Shown here: positions 1 through 10,737 of the stretch, piece by piece
Layout: each line of letters opens with the position of its first letter
Position numbering within the stretch: the stretch's first letter is position 1
From: Benincasa hispida
Taxonomy: Eukaryota; Streptophyta; Magnoliopsida; Cucurbitales; Cucurbitaceae
Reading direction: 5' to 3'
DNA length: 64,000 nt
NCBI RefSeq assembly: GCF_009727055.1
Contig: NC_052352.1
Coordinates: forward strand, 20,397,876-20,461,875
The notes under the pieces: model-generated
What the model saw: only the letters and a program-made list of their open reading frames with translations
The model's database searches: none
What the model was told of the DNA's origin: nothing
Program-made: the position numbers and the translations under genes

Positions 1-1265
1 TATTATGACTATGAGATCTACCAAATAAACGTTAAGACTATCTTTCTGAATGGAAATCTTGAGGAGATCACCTATATGCAGCAATTAGAGGGATTCAAAT
101 CCCAAGGTCAAGAGCAAAAGGTTTGCAGGCTTAATCGGTCCATTTATAGATTGAAACAAGCTTCTCAATCTTGAAATACAATGTTTGATACTGCGATCAA
201 ATCTTATGGTTTTGATCAAAATGTTGATAAGCTATATGTTTACAAGAAAATCACCAATAATTCTGTAGTTTTCTTAGTCTTGTACTAGATGATATTTTAC
301 TCATTGGGAATGGTATAGGTCTACTAACTGATATAAAACAGTGGTTGGTGGGCCAATTCCAAATGAAATTTTTTTGAGAGGCGCAGTATGTTATGTGTAT
401 TCGGATCTTTAACGATCGAAAGAAAAAATTGTTAGCCTTGTCTCAGGCATCATACATTGCCAAAATACTTGTCAAGTACTCAATGCAAAACTCCAAGAAA
501 GGCTTGCTACCTTTCAGGCATGAAGTTGCTTTGTCTAAGGAACACTGCCCTAAAACACTTCAAGAAGTTGAGGAGATGAGACAGATCCCCTATGCATCAG
601 CTTTTGGTAGCTTAATGTATGTTATTTTATGTACTAGACCTGACATTTTCTATGTAGTGGGGATAGTCGGTAGATATCAATCAAATCTAAGATTAGATCA
701 CTGGACTGCCATTAAAACCATCCTCAAGTATCTTTGGAGAACGAGGGACTACATGCTCGTGTATACTAAGGATTTGATCCTTACACGATACACAGACTTT
801 GATTTTAAGATTGATAGGGATTCCAAGAAATCCACTTCAGGATCAATGTTCACTCTTAATCGATGAATTGTAGTCTGGAGAAGCTCCAAGCAAGGGTGCA
901 TTGCTGACTCCACCATGGAGGCAAACTATGTAGCAACTTGTGAAACTGCCAATTAAGTTATCTGGCTTAGGAAATTCTTGACTAGTTTGGAAGTAGTTCC
1001 AGACATGTCAAAGCCAGTCACCCTGTATTGTGATAACAGTGGTGCTATGACTAATTCTATAGAGCCTAGAAGTCACAAGCGCGGGAAGCACATTGAGTGT
1101 AAGTATCATCTAATACGGGATATTGTGCATCGAGGAGATGTAATCGTCATGCAGATAGCTTCAGCGCACAACGTTGTTGATCCATGTACAAAGGTCCTCA
1201 CGACTAAGGTGTTTGAAGGTCACCTAGAGTGTATGGGTCTACGAGAGAGGACATATCTAGTCTAG
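1..1265 (+). pseudogene. Ty1/copia pol remnant: reverse transcriptase and RNase H end
   Basis: Decayed 3' part of a copia polyprotein; the 5' part lies outside the window. In broken frames one can read the RT block (IYMQQLEGF, RSIYRLKQAS), then LALSQASYIAKIL and TRPDIFYVVGIVGRYQSN typical of copia RT/RNase H, and finally the RNase H end with VTLYCDNSGAM and HIECKYHLIRDIV. Stops and indels break it: there is a TGA near 171-173, and around 284-290 one base appears lost within the YVDD catalytic block so that a TAG appears. The closest relative in the window is the pol at 17368-20852, with the same residue pattern (FDQNVD, NNSV.FLVLY). Not functional; the family call is firm. Confidence 0.92.
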
Positions 1266-1395
1266 GGCAAGTGGGAGATTTTGTACTGGGCGCATATTGT
1301 ATGCCTTAGTTTCTTTTTTTTTTTTTTTTTTGTACTTTTGTAATAGTTTGACTTTTATAATGTACATTTCACTAGCTTTAAGAAAAGCAAGAGAT

Positions 1396-3292
1396 TGTTG
1401 AGGTTTATACCATAAATCTCATGGGTCTTGCAGTTTGTAATTGTACTGTACAAACAATTTATTTATCTAATAAAATCTAAGACATTTTATTTGACACTTA
1501 GTAGCATTAACCCACAAAACCTATAAACTAAAATCCAAGATTATCTTTTGTAACTTAAACATGTATGTGGAGATATATAGGTGGATCATGTTTAAGTGAT
1601 AATCTTAACGGTATGTAGTAGATGAATAAGGTTGGATACTTTATCTTGGTGACACTATGAATACGACCTGCTTTGTAATTGTTACAATTGTCATAAAGTA
1701 CTACAAATGATCTGATTCTAATCATTCATGTAAAGACATGTGAGTGGGGTGTTCTATACAAAGATTTTGTATAAAATCGAACCACAAAATGAATAGTCTT
1801 ACTATATAACACCATTGACAGAAGAGACTTGCATTTCACTAGGTAGACCATAGGTGACTTGTCCTAAATCCTGAGTGAGTTGTGAACTCCTGCTTATGAA
1901 AGCGGTCCTTTGATTTGCATACGTGAGAGTGGCTTGCATCTTGACTCAATATGCCTTCTATTTTGGGGTCTCGTTTGACTGGGGAGTTGGGAACCCGGGT
2001 TCACAAGAAAGAATTTACTTCTTCCCTATGATTGGGAAAATAGAGAAATTGCTCCCTTAAGGGCTAATCCTAGGGCTTGAACAATGTGGCGTCACACCTT
2101 CTCCTGACTCGAGAAGGATTTGGTCATAGTTGGACTATGACTTGTTCATTAGAGAATCAGTGGTACTTAAAGAGTTGTATATAACTATAGGGGAAAAACA
2201 ATAATTTTGGCCTAATTGTACTTTGAGCAATTTGTGAAGGGTCAATGCGTTGTTGATTGGTTATATCCAATGGATACATAAATATTTTTGTAGTGTGAAG
2301 AGTATAACTGTCGGCCTTTAGTGGATTGGGCGAAAATTAATGGAAGTTGGTTAATTTAATTAATTAACTAAGTACCATTGGAGCTTCAATCTATAGATGC
2401 ATAAGGTCTCCTCGGTAGCTCAACTGGGATCAATGAGATTCCAATTAATTTTGGATTAATTTGAACTGTTCAAATTAATTTAGAGAATTAATTATATATG
2501 AAATAATTAATATAAAAGTATTTATATATGACATGATTAATATAATGTATTTGCTACATTATAATATAAAGTTTTAATTTGAGAGAAAATAAATATTTGA
2601 ATTTGATTCAAATATTAATTATGTGAATGTGATTCATACAAATACTATAGGTTAAATTTAATATGAATTTTATTCATATAAAATACTATAGGTTAAATGA
2701 GAGAATATCAAACTATAGGTTATATTGTATATGATATAATATAAACTATAGATTATATGTTATATTAGATATAACATATAGTATTTATCTCTCTCTTTGT
2801 GTGCATGTGTGTGTGCGTGTGTGCGTGCGTGCGGGTGTGTGTGTGTTCATGTGTGTGTGATGGAAATAACTTCTCCCTTATTCTCTCAAGATATTGTGGA
2901 AGTGGGTAGTTTTTTAAGAGATGCATCTTCTTCCTTATTAACAAAGATATCAGAAGGGTTTCTCCTCAATTTTTTATTGCGCTACAAATTTTATCTCAAA
3001 ACTTCTCTCCTCCCTCCCAGCCAAAATTATCACGGAGCCCACAAAACTCTTGTGGATTTTCACCTTATAGAGAATACCGAGGTAATCTAGTGGTGGTTTC
3101 CAATTTGAGTTGCTATGTGTTTTTGGGTATTCCTGAGTTTGTGGAAGAAAGAGTTTATTTGAACAGTTTGTGATAGGAGAGGATTTCGTGAAGTAATTAG
3201 TCCTCAAGGGTAAGTAAATTTCAATATCTAATTTCTTCTCTTCTCTGTAAAATAGCATATTGTAATTTGAATGCATACCATTGTTTCCGTCC
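1396..3292 (+). repeat. 3' LTR of the copia element at the window start
   Basis: Begins TGTTGAGGTTTATACC directly after a purine-rich tract (aaaagcaagaga). It shares a long ordered set of blocks with the other copia LTRs at 14270, 20960, 24877, 33503 and 34652: 'aacttaaacatgtatgtgg', the 'gataaggttgg...cttatc..ggtgacactatg' block, 'gtgagagtgg', and the 'ttaagggc' block. The right edge is set where similarity ends and the minus-strand copia relic begins; the exact terminus is uncertain by about 10 bases. A TG/CG microsatellite lies inside it. With no coding start upstream in the window, I assign it as the 3' LTR of the 1-1265 pol. Confidence 0.8.
2797..2862 (+). repeat. (TG)n/(CG)-interrupted microsatellite
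   Basis: Alternating purine-pyrimidine tract of tg, cg and gtgc units inside the copia LTR. The short open frame across it, rich in Cys, Ala and Val, is only a consequence of the repeat. Confidence 0.9.
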
Positions 3293-3293
3293 T

Positions 3294-4735
3294 CTAAATT
3301 TTACATTTTGTATAACAAATAAATAAAATTAGGCCATGATCCGCTTCCATGTGGGTGTCCGCACATCCTTCACAAGCATCACATGATAATTCATTATATT
3401 GAAGAATCTTCTGGCTCTTCAATGAATATCCTTGTGAGCTCTCAATACTTTCTCTCATCATTATAGGCCCTAGATGACCCAATCGATCATCCTAAATTGT
3501 AAATATATCTGAATTCATGAACTTCAAGTTCATCGTTGCATATGTTTCAATTACTCGTATATGAGTATAATACAATCCAAAAGATAAAGCAGACAACTTT
3601 TTCTGTATACGTTTTTCATGTAAGACACTAGATATAATATACAAATATTCTATCTCATTCTTATCTATCAGTCTCAAATTGGTAACCACTACAATGTATA
3701 TCTTTAAAACTCAGTAGATTTCTCTTTGATTGACTAGAGAACAATGCATTATCAATTGTAAATTTTTTCCTCTAGGCAAAATAATAACTATTTTTCCAAA
3801 TTCTTCAATTAGGTTTGCAGAATCTAATATTGTATTGACTTTTGCTTCCAACATTCTCAGTTTGGAAAAATATTACTTGTAAGTATTGTATGCGTAGTTC
3901 CATAGTTTGCTAGAAATATATCTTCATTGCTCACTCCATGGTTCATTAAAAAAATAATTGCAATTAGAGAAACACAAGTTAAAATATTAAAAGTTTAATC
4001 TTAGCTAAAAATAACATGAAAGATAGATTCTAATGAAAACATTAATCTTTAATATTCTCAAAATTAAGAGAAACATTTTCTATGCCATCAATTGTGCTAA
4101 TTTTCTCTTTAGGAGATTCAAAGAAGTCTGACACATCCAAATTTATCATACTGGATGGGTCAAATATATTATTATTCTAGCAAATTTTGCTTCCACATTT
4201 TTACATTTTTCTTATGGAGCTTTTCTTTCATAATCATCATTTCATGTGGTTCCTTAGAAATTTGGATGATTTTAACGACCAACCATGAAAAATAATTATT
4301 TCTTCCTCTACCACGATTACAATCTCAATCACAATTGTCAAAATTCACAACATTCACTTCAAGGAATGGTGTTGCTCTAGTTGGTCGGGATTCATGATTT
4401 TCCTATCAATAACTCGTTATTTTGTTTAACCTCAAGAAGACATGAAATGAGTTCATAATAATTTTTAAAGTATTTCTCTCGATATTGCTACTCAAGAGCA
4501 TATTCAAGACATGAATTGTAGAAAATTTATTCTTTAACATATTTGCATCCATAACTTTCTCTCTACGTAATTACAATTTTGAGCTGATTTGAATTAATGT
4601 GGAGCTGTAACTACTTACTGATTTGAAATCTTGGAGCCTCAGTTACATCCATTCATAACGAGCTTTAGGAAGAATAATTATTTTATGATGATTATATCTT
4701 TATAGCAACCAAGAGTATTTTATATCAAGCACTCA
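3294..4735 (-). pseudogene. Old Ty1/copia relic: gag, protease and pre-integrase, minus strand
   Basis: Reading from 4735 leftwards, broken frames give a copia gag of the type often found as gag-only copies in plants: IIILPKARYEWM, LRLQDFKS, FSTIHVLNMLL, ENHESRPTRATPF, then NLDVSDFFESPKEKIS. A protease-like part follows (GTTHTILTSNIFP, LIEEFGKIVIILPRGK). Next comes the GAG-pre-integrase block: KNEIEYLYIISSVL, then HLGPIMMRESIESSQGYSLK and NELSCDACEG at 3294-3482. Many stops and frame changes show that it is old. It stops exactly where the plus-strand LTR begins (about 3293), so it was probably cut by that insertion. Recognition rests on remembered family patterns, not on a search. Confidence 0.8.
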
Positions 4736-5169
4736 TGACAAATAATTATTATCATTAATATCAAATGCTACAAATTGTAATTTTGTAAGATTTATTATGG
4801 TAACAATATCACAAAATATTGTATTTATATTATAAATTTAATATATACCAAGCATGCAAAACAAAATTTAATTCACCAATTATAATAAAGAGGAAAAAAT
4901 TGACATACTTTTAGAACCTACCTTTAGTAGAGAAAATAATAGGAGTCCGTGCTAACACTACACCAAATATGGCCTTTTATAGCCTTTTAATATAACTTTT
5001 TATAAAATTGACTATAAAAGAGGAGGGGGAAAAGGTGGAAACTTGTTTTAAAAAAAAAATTAAAATCGCGCGCTTAACCCTCAAATTTTACGGAATAAAA
5101 AAATAGGTGTCATTAGCTTCTCACGTTCTCTTCTTCCCTATTTTTATTCTCACTACATTGTTCTCTCGA

Positions 5170-5521
5170 CTTCCCAATTTCTTTATCTGAATGATAGGTA
5201 GAGGATGGCAAAATCCTAATCGACTACAATACCCAGAAGGAATCCACACTCTACCTTGTTCTATATCTCAGGGGAATCACCAAAAAGCATAAGAAGAAGA
5301 CTTACACCAAGCCTAAAAAGATCAAGCACAAGCACGAGAAGATGAAGCTCGCTATCCTCCAGTTCTATGAGGTCGATGACTCTGTAAAGGTATAGAGGCT
5401 CAGGAAGGAGTGCCTTAATACTGAATGCGATGCTTGAACTTTCATGGCTAACCACTTTGACTGATACAACTGCGAAAAATATGGTTCGACCTACATTTAC
5501 AACAAAGCTTATGGTGATTAG
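5170..5521 (+). pseudogene. Ubiquitin-40S ribosomal protein S27a fusion pseudogene, 5'-truncated
   Basis: From 5201 the frame reads [24 protein letters not shown], then [47 protein letters not shown] and ends AYGD-stop at 5519-5521. This is the C-terminal third of ubiquitin joined to ribosomal protein S27a (eS31), a ribosomal subunit protein made as a ubiquitin fusion. Similarity may extend back to about 5170. Three in-frame stops occur (5393 TAG, 5435 TGA, 5462 TGA). The ubiquitin cleavage end LRGG has become LRGI, and one zinc-finger Cys is Tyr (CEKY). No intron is seen, so it could be a retrocopy or a captured fragment of an intronless gene. It lies about 200 bp inside the CACTA-like left end. 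Confidence 0.9.
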
Positions 5522-5944
5522 ATTTTATCTTTTTTTTTTAAATTATGTTTTTGTTTTATCTAATAGTTAGAAAGAGGATTTCGTTTTCAATTTCAGAGCA
5601 TTGCAACATCGTGAATTTCAAAGAAGGGCAAAAACTTCAATTTTCAGAGGAGTAAGGTTGCTCTTCGATTTCTAGAAGACGACTAGGGAATTTGTTTTGA
5701 TTTTTAGAAGAGGTCTATGACTTTGATTTTTAGATGTTGGCTGCGATGTTGGTTCTGATTTGGGTGAGGAGAATTTAATCTTGATTTTTAGATGGAGAAC
5801 AAGTTTTTGGGTTTCGGTTGTTAGAATGAGGCATATTAGACAATTTGACAAAATGACATCCATACAAATATGTGACCACATAATATCATTTCTATTCCTA
5901 GGGTGCTTGCGATGTAGGCTAACAAACGGAGCTTATCTCTAAGT
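5522..5944. other. Unassigned sequence between S27a pseudogene and gypsy LTR
   Basis: About 420 bases with no recognised gene. A loose repeat of 'gatttttaga' (four to five copies between about 5695 and 5790) and a pyrimidine-AG junction (ttttcaatttcag, about 5587-5599) suggest a captured intron/exon fragment or CACTA interior. Nothing firmer can be said. Similarity to the gypsy LTR at 9356 starts abruptly near 5945. Confidence 0.4.
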
Positions 5945-6736
5945 TCCCCGTTCTTGTCTATGCGTTCCAATCCGCTCTCTTGAGTCTTAGATTTCGGTTT
6001 TAGACTACTCTCCCGAGTATGCCTAAATGATGAATGATGCACTCATAGGACAAGGTAACCGCATGAATTGGTTGACACAAAGTTGTTAGTATCCCTAGAG
6101 AACAACGCGACCTTGCTTAATACATCCAACCACTTACCCTCCTGGGTAGTTGATTGTTGTTGACTTTACTCATAGACAAGTAATGCGTTAACCTATAGAC
6201 AGGTGTTGTCGCAACTACACACTAAGCAAATAAGGTTACTCACACACTCACACAATGCATACCTCTCGGTAGGATGCTACATGCTTCATATCTCTAATCC
6301 ACATGACTAAGTATGCAGTACCCAAGCAATCTCACTAAGTGTTGCAATGAAAGTAATGATGCTAAGCAAAGAAGAAGGAAATGGAGTTGAAGAAAATAGA
6401 GAAGTGCATTGAAAACAAGTTGTATTAATTCCTTAATCACAAAATGTCATACAATACAATATAGGAAAAGAAAGAAAAAAGAAATGACTGACTAGAAGCA
6501 AAGATTTGCTCCCAGCAGATATGCTTCAAGGCTGTCGTTGGTGCCATGGATAGGCGAAGGAGCTGACTCTCTCAAGATCTAGCTCTGGTCGAAGACTCCG
6601 GTCGTCACTCAGAATGGATGATGGAGGTGAAGAACTCTCAGCGTCTTCTCACGCATTTTGTCTTGATCACAAGGATCCGCCCTAGGCAAACCTCAGGCAA
6701 AAACCTTAGATAAAATGAATTTTGGCTCATCGGCTT

Positions 6737-6745
6737 CTATTTATA
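6737..6745 (-). promoter_or_regulatory. TATA box in minus-strand gypsy LTR (left copy)
   Basis: TATAAATAG on the minus strand within CTCTATAAATAGAAGCC. It is conserved at the same place in the right LTR (10126-10134), and in the plus-strand Athila-type LTR as CTCTATAAATACC near 57113. Conservation across three LTRs supports a pol II core promoter; the transcription start is not determined. Confidence 0.7.
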
Positions 6746-7226
6746 GAGCTTGACTCGCCGACAACATTAATTGAACTACTCTGAATCTAACATTCGGCGT
6801 GTTCGTCCTTTCTGAATCTCTGCCACTAACGGCAGGGTAGATGAAATGTCAACATCAGCTTTGGATTTTCTCGAGATAGATGTGTTGATGCGTTCATTTC
6901 ACCTACCTTGTGTTGATCCATTAGTTTGCGTTGTCGGGTAGCCGCAATCATTCAATGGTCGCATTCGCTTAATATCGCAACTCAACATGATGATCGCAAT
7001 CGCTTGACAAGTGCAACTCCCATGCGATGGACGCATACGGCTGATTACCGCAACATCCATGCGTTGATCGATGGTTTGCCTTTGCGATGGAGTGTTTCTC
7101 TGCATGCAGTCGTCTATGCGGTGGTCCAGTTTCCGCATTTGCCTTCATTTCCTGCATTAGCTACAAAAATAGAACATTGATGCATAATTAACGCAAAATA
7201 ATGGGTTAGCTGAGATTCATCATGCT

Positions 7227-7302
7227 GATCGACGCAAACTCTTTTTCTCGTGAATTCCTGTCATGATCGACGCAAACTCTTTTTCTCGTGAATTCCTGTC
7301 AT
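7227..7302 (-). repeat. 38-bp tandem duplication unique to the left LTR copy
   Basis: The unit begins 'gatcgacgcaaactcttttt' and is present twice head-to-tail and identical (7227-7264, 7265-7302). The right LTR copy has only one unit, near 10618-10656, so the duplication arose after insertion or was gained during replication. Confidence 0.9.
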
Positions 7303-7382
7303 GATCGACGCAATTTCTGCCTAACAACCTTCATAATTCTAAGTAAAAGACCTAAGATGATATGCATTTCTGCATGTCATCA

Positions 7383-8857
7383 CACCCCTAAACTTAAAAT
7401 CATGTTTGTCCTCAAGCATGTGTTATACTTAAGAAATTCTAACTCACCTTCATGCTTTCCTTTGCGATGACCAACTTCTCAGAATATAATTTACACACAC
7501 CTTCGACCATCACCACAATGCTCTCCTCCACTTTGGCTGCTTCAAAAAGATCTTGTCTAAGTTAAATCTGGCAAGCCTTTGCTCAAAAATTTTTATTCAT
7601 TCACCGCAACTTTGTGTTTAGCTTTTGAGATTGCGTTCATTCAAGATACTCCAAAAATTTTCGATGGCTTATTAAAATGCGACGTTGAACCTGGTTACGC
7701 CTTTCGTGTTGGCTTACCCCCAAATGTGTCATGCAGGCATCCAACTTCAGTTGCGTTCCATATTCAATTTAACTCTTGTTTCGTTTGTTTTGGCTTGCGC
7801 CGGACAGAGGAGTTGCGCTTATGTGCTGATCCTGGCGACTTGCCTTCGTCTTAGCTTGCCCCTACATGTGTCATGTGGATATCCAACTTCAAGCAAATAC
7901 CTTTCACAGCTTAACTCTTATCAACATGGGTTTCCCCATTGCGTTGACAATGAAGTTATTATTCTCAAAAGCTCACTTCAACTTTTTTTTTTTAACAAAT
8001 GATCGCAAAATAATGAACGCAATTCTCCGAGACCGTTGCCACCCCCAAACTTAGAGGTTGGCAGTGTTCTCACCATAAAGCTAAAAACAAAATTACAAGA
8101 ATGCGATAAGAAATGTTTGAACAAATGTTTGCACAAAATAAAACTTAAAACTTTCAAAATTTGAAGAAGCTAATAAAAGTAAAGAATGCCTTGCGTTGAT
8201 TAGTTGGAAAATGTGGTGAACTATACGTACCATCATAGAAACATCGCAAAACAACGCAATCGGGAAAAAGAGAATTAAATAGGATAAGGCATACAAGATA
8301 ACAAGAAAAGACCATAGGCGGAACAACGCATATGCTCATGTGTTGGAATCCACATGATTGAAGCCATGTGTTGAAGGGTGAAAGGAATTCTTTCGTTGAA
8401 CTACGAACCGAGGAGACTTATTGTTGCACCTACAAGAGCAAACGGACCACAACCAAGGAAGTAGCCATATATCCAAAATAACAATGAAAATAAAATAAAA
8501 TTAACCTATACTAAGAAAGCAATGTAAAGATAGAGTAGAAGACATCCCTGAAAAAATAAGAGTGTTGTCACCGCAAGGAGTCTTCCATGCAGAAGATGGC
8601 TCACAACTGCTTAGGTCAAGTTGTCCTAACCATTGGAACTTCTGGCAATTGTTGGGCACATGCGGTCGTCATGAGCTTAGAACTACCTTCAGCTCTTTTG
8701 CGACTGATTGCCCTTCTACCTTGGGCTCAACATTGGCTTTCAGCGCATCGCCTAATCTTCAATATTGTTTGCAACCTAGCCGTACAAGCTGCAATACACC
8801 CAAGATAAAAAGTTTACTCGCAGAGTCACAAAAATTAACAGATATTTAGCTGCCAAG
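7383..8857 (-). mobile_element. Internal region of non-autonomous gypsy element (no recognisable gag-pol)
   Basis: About 1.5 kb lies between the two LTR copies, read on the minus strand from the primer site (8858-8874) to the LTR at 7382. Immediately before the 3' LTR the minus strand carries a purine-rich tract ending in AAGTTTAGGGGTG. A second AAGTTTGGGGGTG-like tract lies at 8041-8054. The Athila-type element later in the window has a similar AAATTTGGGGGTG tract at 63957-63969. Reading all frames I see no reverse transcriptase, protease or integrase motif, only short frames. Together with LTRs, primer site and purine tract this fits a large non-autonomous derivative that depends on Athila-type proteins. 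Confidence 0.65.
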
Positions 8858-8874
8858 TCCTGACAACAGTGCCA
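8858..8874 (-). other. Degenerate primer-binding site of the minus-strand gypsy element
   Basis: On the minus strand it reads TTTTTGGCACTGTTGTCAGG. This resembles the TGGCGCCGTTGCCGGGG-type site used by Athila/Tat elements, with C-to-T-like changes. Its position just inside the right LTR sets the element's orientation (5' end on the right). Confidence 0.7.
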
Positions 8875-8875
8875 A

Positions 8876-10734
8876 AAACTTGGTGGGGGAAATTGGAAGT
8901 CAATTTTACTCAACAACCAAAATCCCGTGGACGCGTTATGCGATGCATGTTCCTAACATATGCGTTGATAGTCATGCGTCGATGGTCATGCATTGGACTG
9001 ATATTGCATTAATAAATGTAAGCGATGACCATACGTCCTGCCACAAGTTTTCTTACGTTCACGCCAAGTACAACATGAATGCAAGTTTCTTGGATAATCC
9101 GAGGTCGAACACAGGGACTTGTAGCTATATGTTTGCGGTGATGTGCATGCGGTGGTTTACATAAAAGAATGGAGAAGATGTTGCAAAGTTAATCCTACTC
9201 CTACTCCTATCTAATAGACAACGCAATAAGAATATGCATGAAAGATAGAGATGCGACAAACCTTGACATGAAATAAATGTATGGGAAAATAGATAAAATG
9301 CGGAGATGAATTCATTGAATTACTTAAGAGTGACCGCAAGGGCAACCTTAGCCAACGCTTGTCTATGCATTCCAATCCGCTCTCTCGAGTCTTAAATTTG
9401 GGTTTTAGACTACTCTCCTGAGTATGCCTAAATGATGAATGATGTGCTCATAGCACAAGGTAACCGCATGAACTTGGTTGATGCAAGGTTGTTACTATCC
9501 CTAGTGAATAACGCATATCTTGCTTAATGCGTCCAACCACTTACCCTCTCGAGCAGTTGATTGTTGCTGATTTTACTCATACACAAGCAATGCATTAGCC
9601 TATAGACAGGCATTTCCGTAGCTACACACTAAGAAAATAAGGTTACACACTCACGCAATGCACACCTCTCGGTTGGTTGCTACATGCTTCATATCCCTAA
9701 TCCACATGATTAAGTATGCAATATCCAGGCAATCTCACTAGGTGTTGCAATGAAAGTAATGATGCTAAGCAAAGAAGATGGAAATGGAGTTGAAAGAAAC
9801 AGAGAAATGCATTGAAAACAAGTTTTATTAATTGCTTAACACAAAATGTCATACAATACAATATAGAAAAAGAAAGGAAAAAGAAATGATCGGCTGGAAG
9901 CAAAGATTTTCTCCCAACGGATGTGCATCAAGGCTGCCGGTGATGCCATGGATGGACGTAGAAGTTGACTCTCTCGAGATCTAGCTCCAGTCGTCACTCG
10001 GAATGGATGAAGGAGGTGAAGAACTCTCATCTTCTTCTCATGCATTTTGTCTAGATCACAAGGATCCGCCCTGGGCGAACCTCAGGCAAAAACCTTGGAT
10101 AAAATGAATTTTGGCTCATCGGCTTCTATTTATAGAGCTTGGCTCGCTGACAGTATTAATTGGACTGCTCTGAATCTGACGTTCAGTGCGTTCGTCCTTT
10201 CTGAACCTCTACCACTAATAGCGTGGTAGGTGAAATGTCAACATCAACTTTAAATTTTCTTGAGGTAGATGCGTTGATGCATTCATTTCACCTACCTTGT
10301 GTTGATCCATCAGTTTGCGTTGTCGCGTAGCCACAATCATTCAATGGCCGCATTCGCTTAATATCGCAACTCAACATGATGACCGTAATCGCTTGACGAG
10401 CGCAACTCCCATGCAATGGATGCATACGGCTGATTACCGCAACATCTATGCATTGATCAATGCGTTTGCCTTTGCAATGGAGTGTTTTTTCACATGCGGT
10501 CGTCTATGCAGTGGTCCGATTTTCACATTTGCGTTCATTTCCTGCATTAGCTACAAAAATAGAACATGGATGCATAATTAACGCAAAATAATGGGTTAGC
10601 TGAGGTTCATCATGTTGATCGACGCAAACTTCTTTTCTCGTGAATTCCTGTCATGATCGATGCAATTTCTGCCTAACAACCTTCATAATTCTAAGTAAAA
10701 TGCCTAAGATGACATGCATTTCTGCATGTCATCA
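8876..10734 (-). repeat. 5' LTR of the minus-strand gypsy element
   Basis: About 1.86 kb. It starts on the minus strand at 10734 with TGATGACATGCA, loop GAAA, TGCATGTCATC, and ends next to the primer site. Only its outer 1.38 kb is matched by the left copy, which is truncated. Length and layout (terminal stem-loop, TATA about 600 bp in, long U5 side rich in 'gcg/cgc' dinucleotides) parallel the 56608-58301 LTR. It abuts the interior of a copia gag at 10736-10738, showing that this element inserted into, or was joined to, that copia copy. Confidence 0.8.
10126..10134 (-). promoter_or_regulatory. TATA box in minus-strand gypsy 5' LTR
   Basis: TATAAATAG on the minus strand, at the same relative position as in the left copy; likely the core promoter for the element's transcript. 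Confidence 0.7.
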
Positions 10735-10737
10735 CTA

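Larger units (their letters stand above)
5945..7382 (-). repeat. 3' LTR (truncated) of the minus-strand gypsy element
   Basis: Direct repeat of 9356-10734. Shared landmarks in order: 'cttgtctatgc..tccaatccgctct', 'actactctcc.gagtatgcc', 'aatggagttgaa', 'gcatttctgcatgtcatca'. On the minus strand it begins TGATGACATGCA at 7382. Its far end is cut at about 5945: the roughly 450 bp of U5-side sequence present next to the other copy (8876-9355) are missing, so no CA terminus or left target duplication can be read. A minus-strand TATA box (ctatttata on plus) sits at 6737-6745. Confidence 0.82.

Noticed and set aside
2797..3090. Cys/Val/Ala-rich 97-codon frame
   Set aside because: Begins in a TG/CG microsatellite inside a copia LTR; translation of the repeat, not a gene.
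7685..8002. 105-codon plus-strand open frame and neighbours at 7579-8054
   Set aside because: They lie antisense in the interior of the minus-strand gypsy element, overlap each other in several frames and have no recognisable domain.
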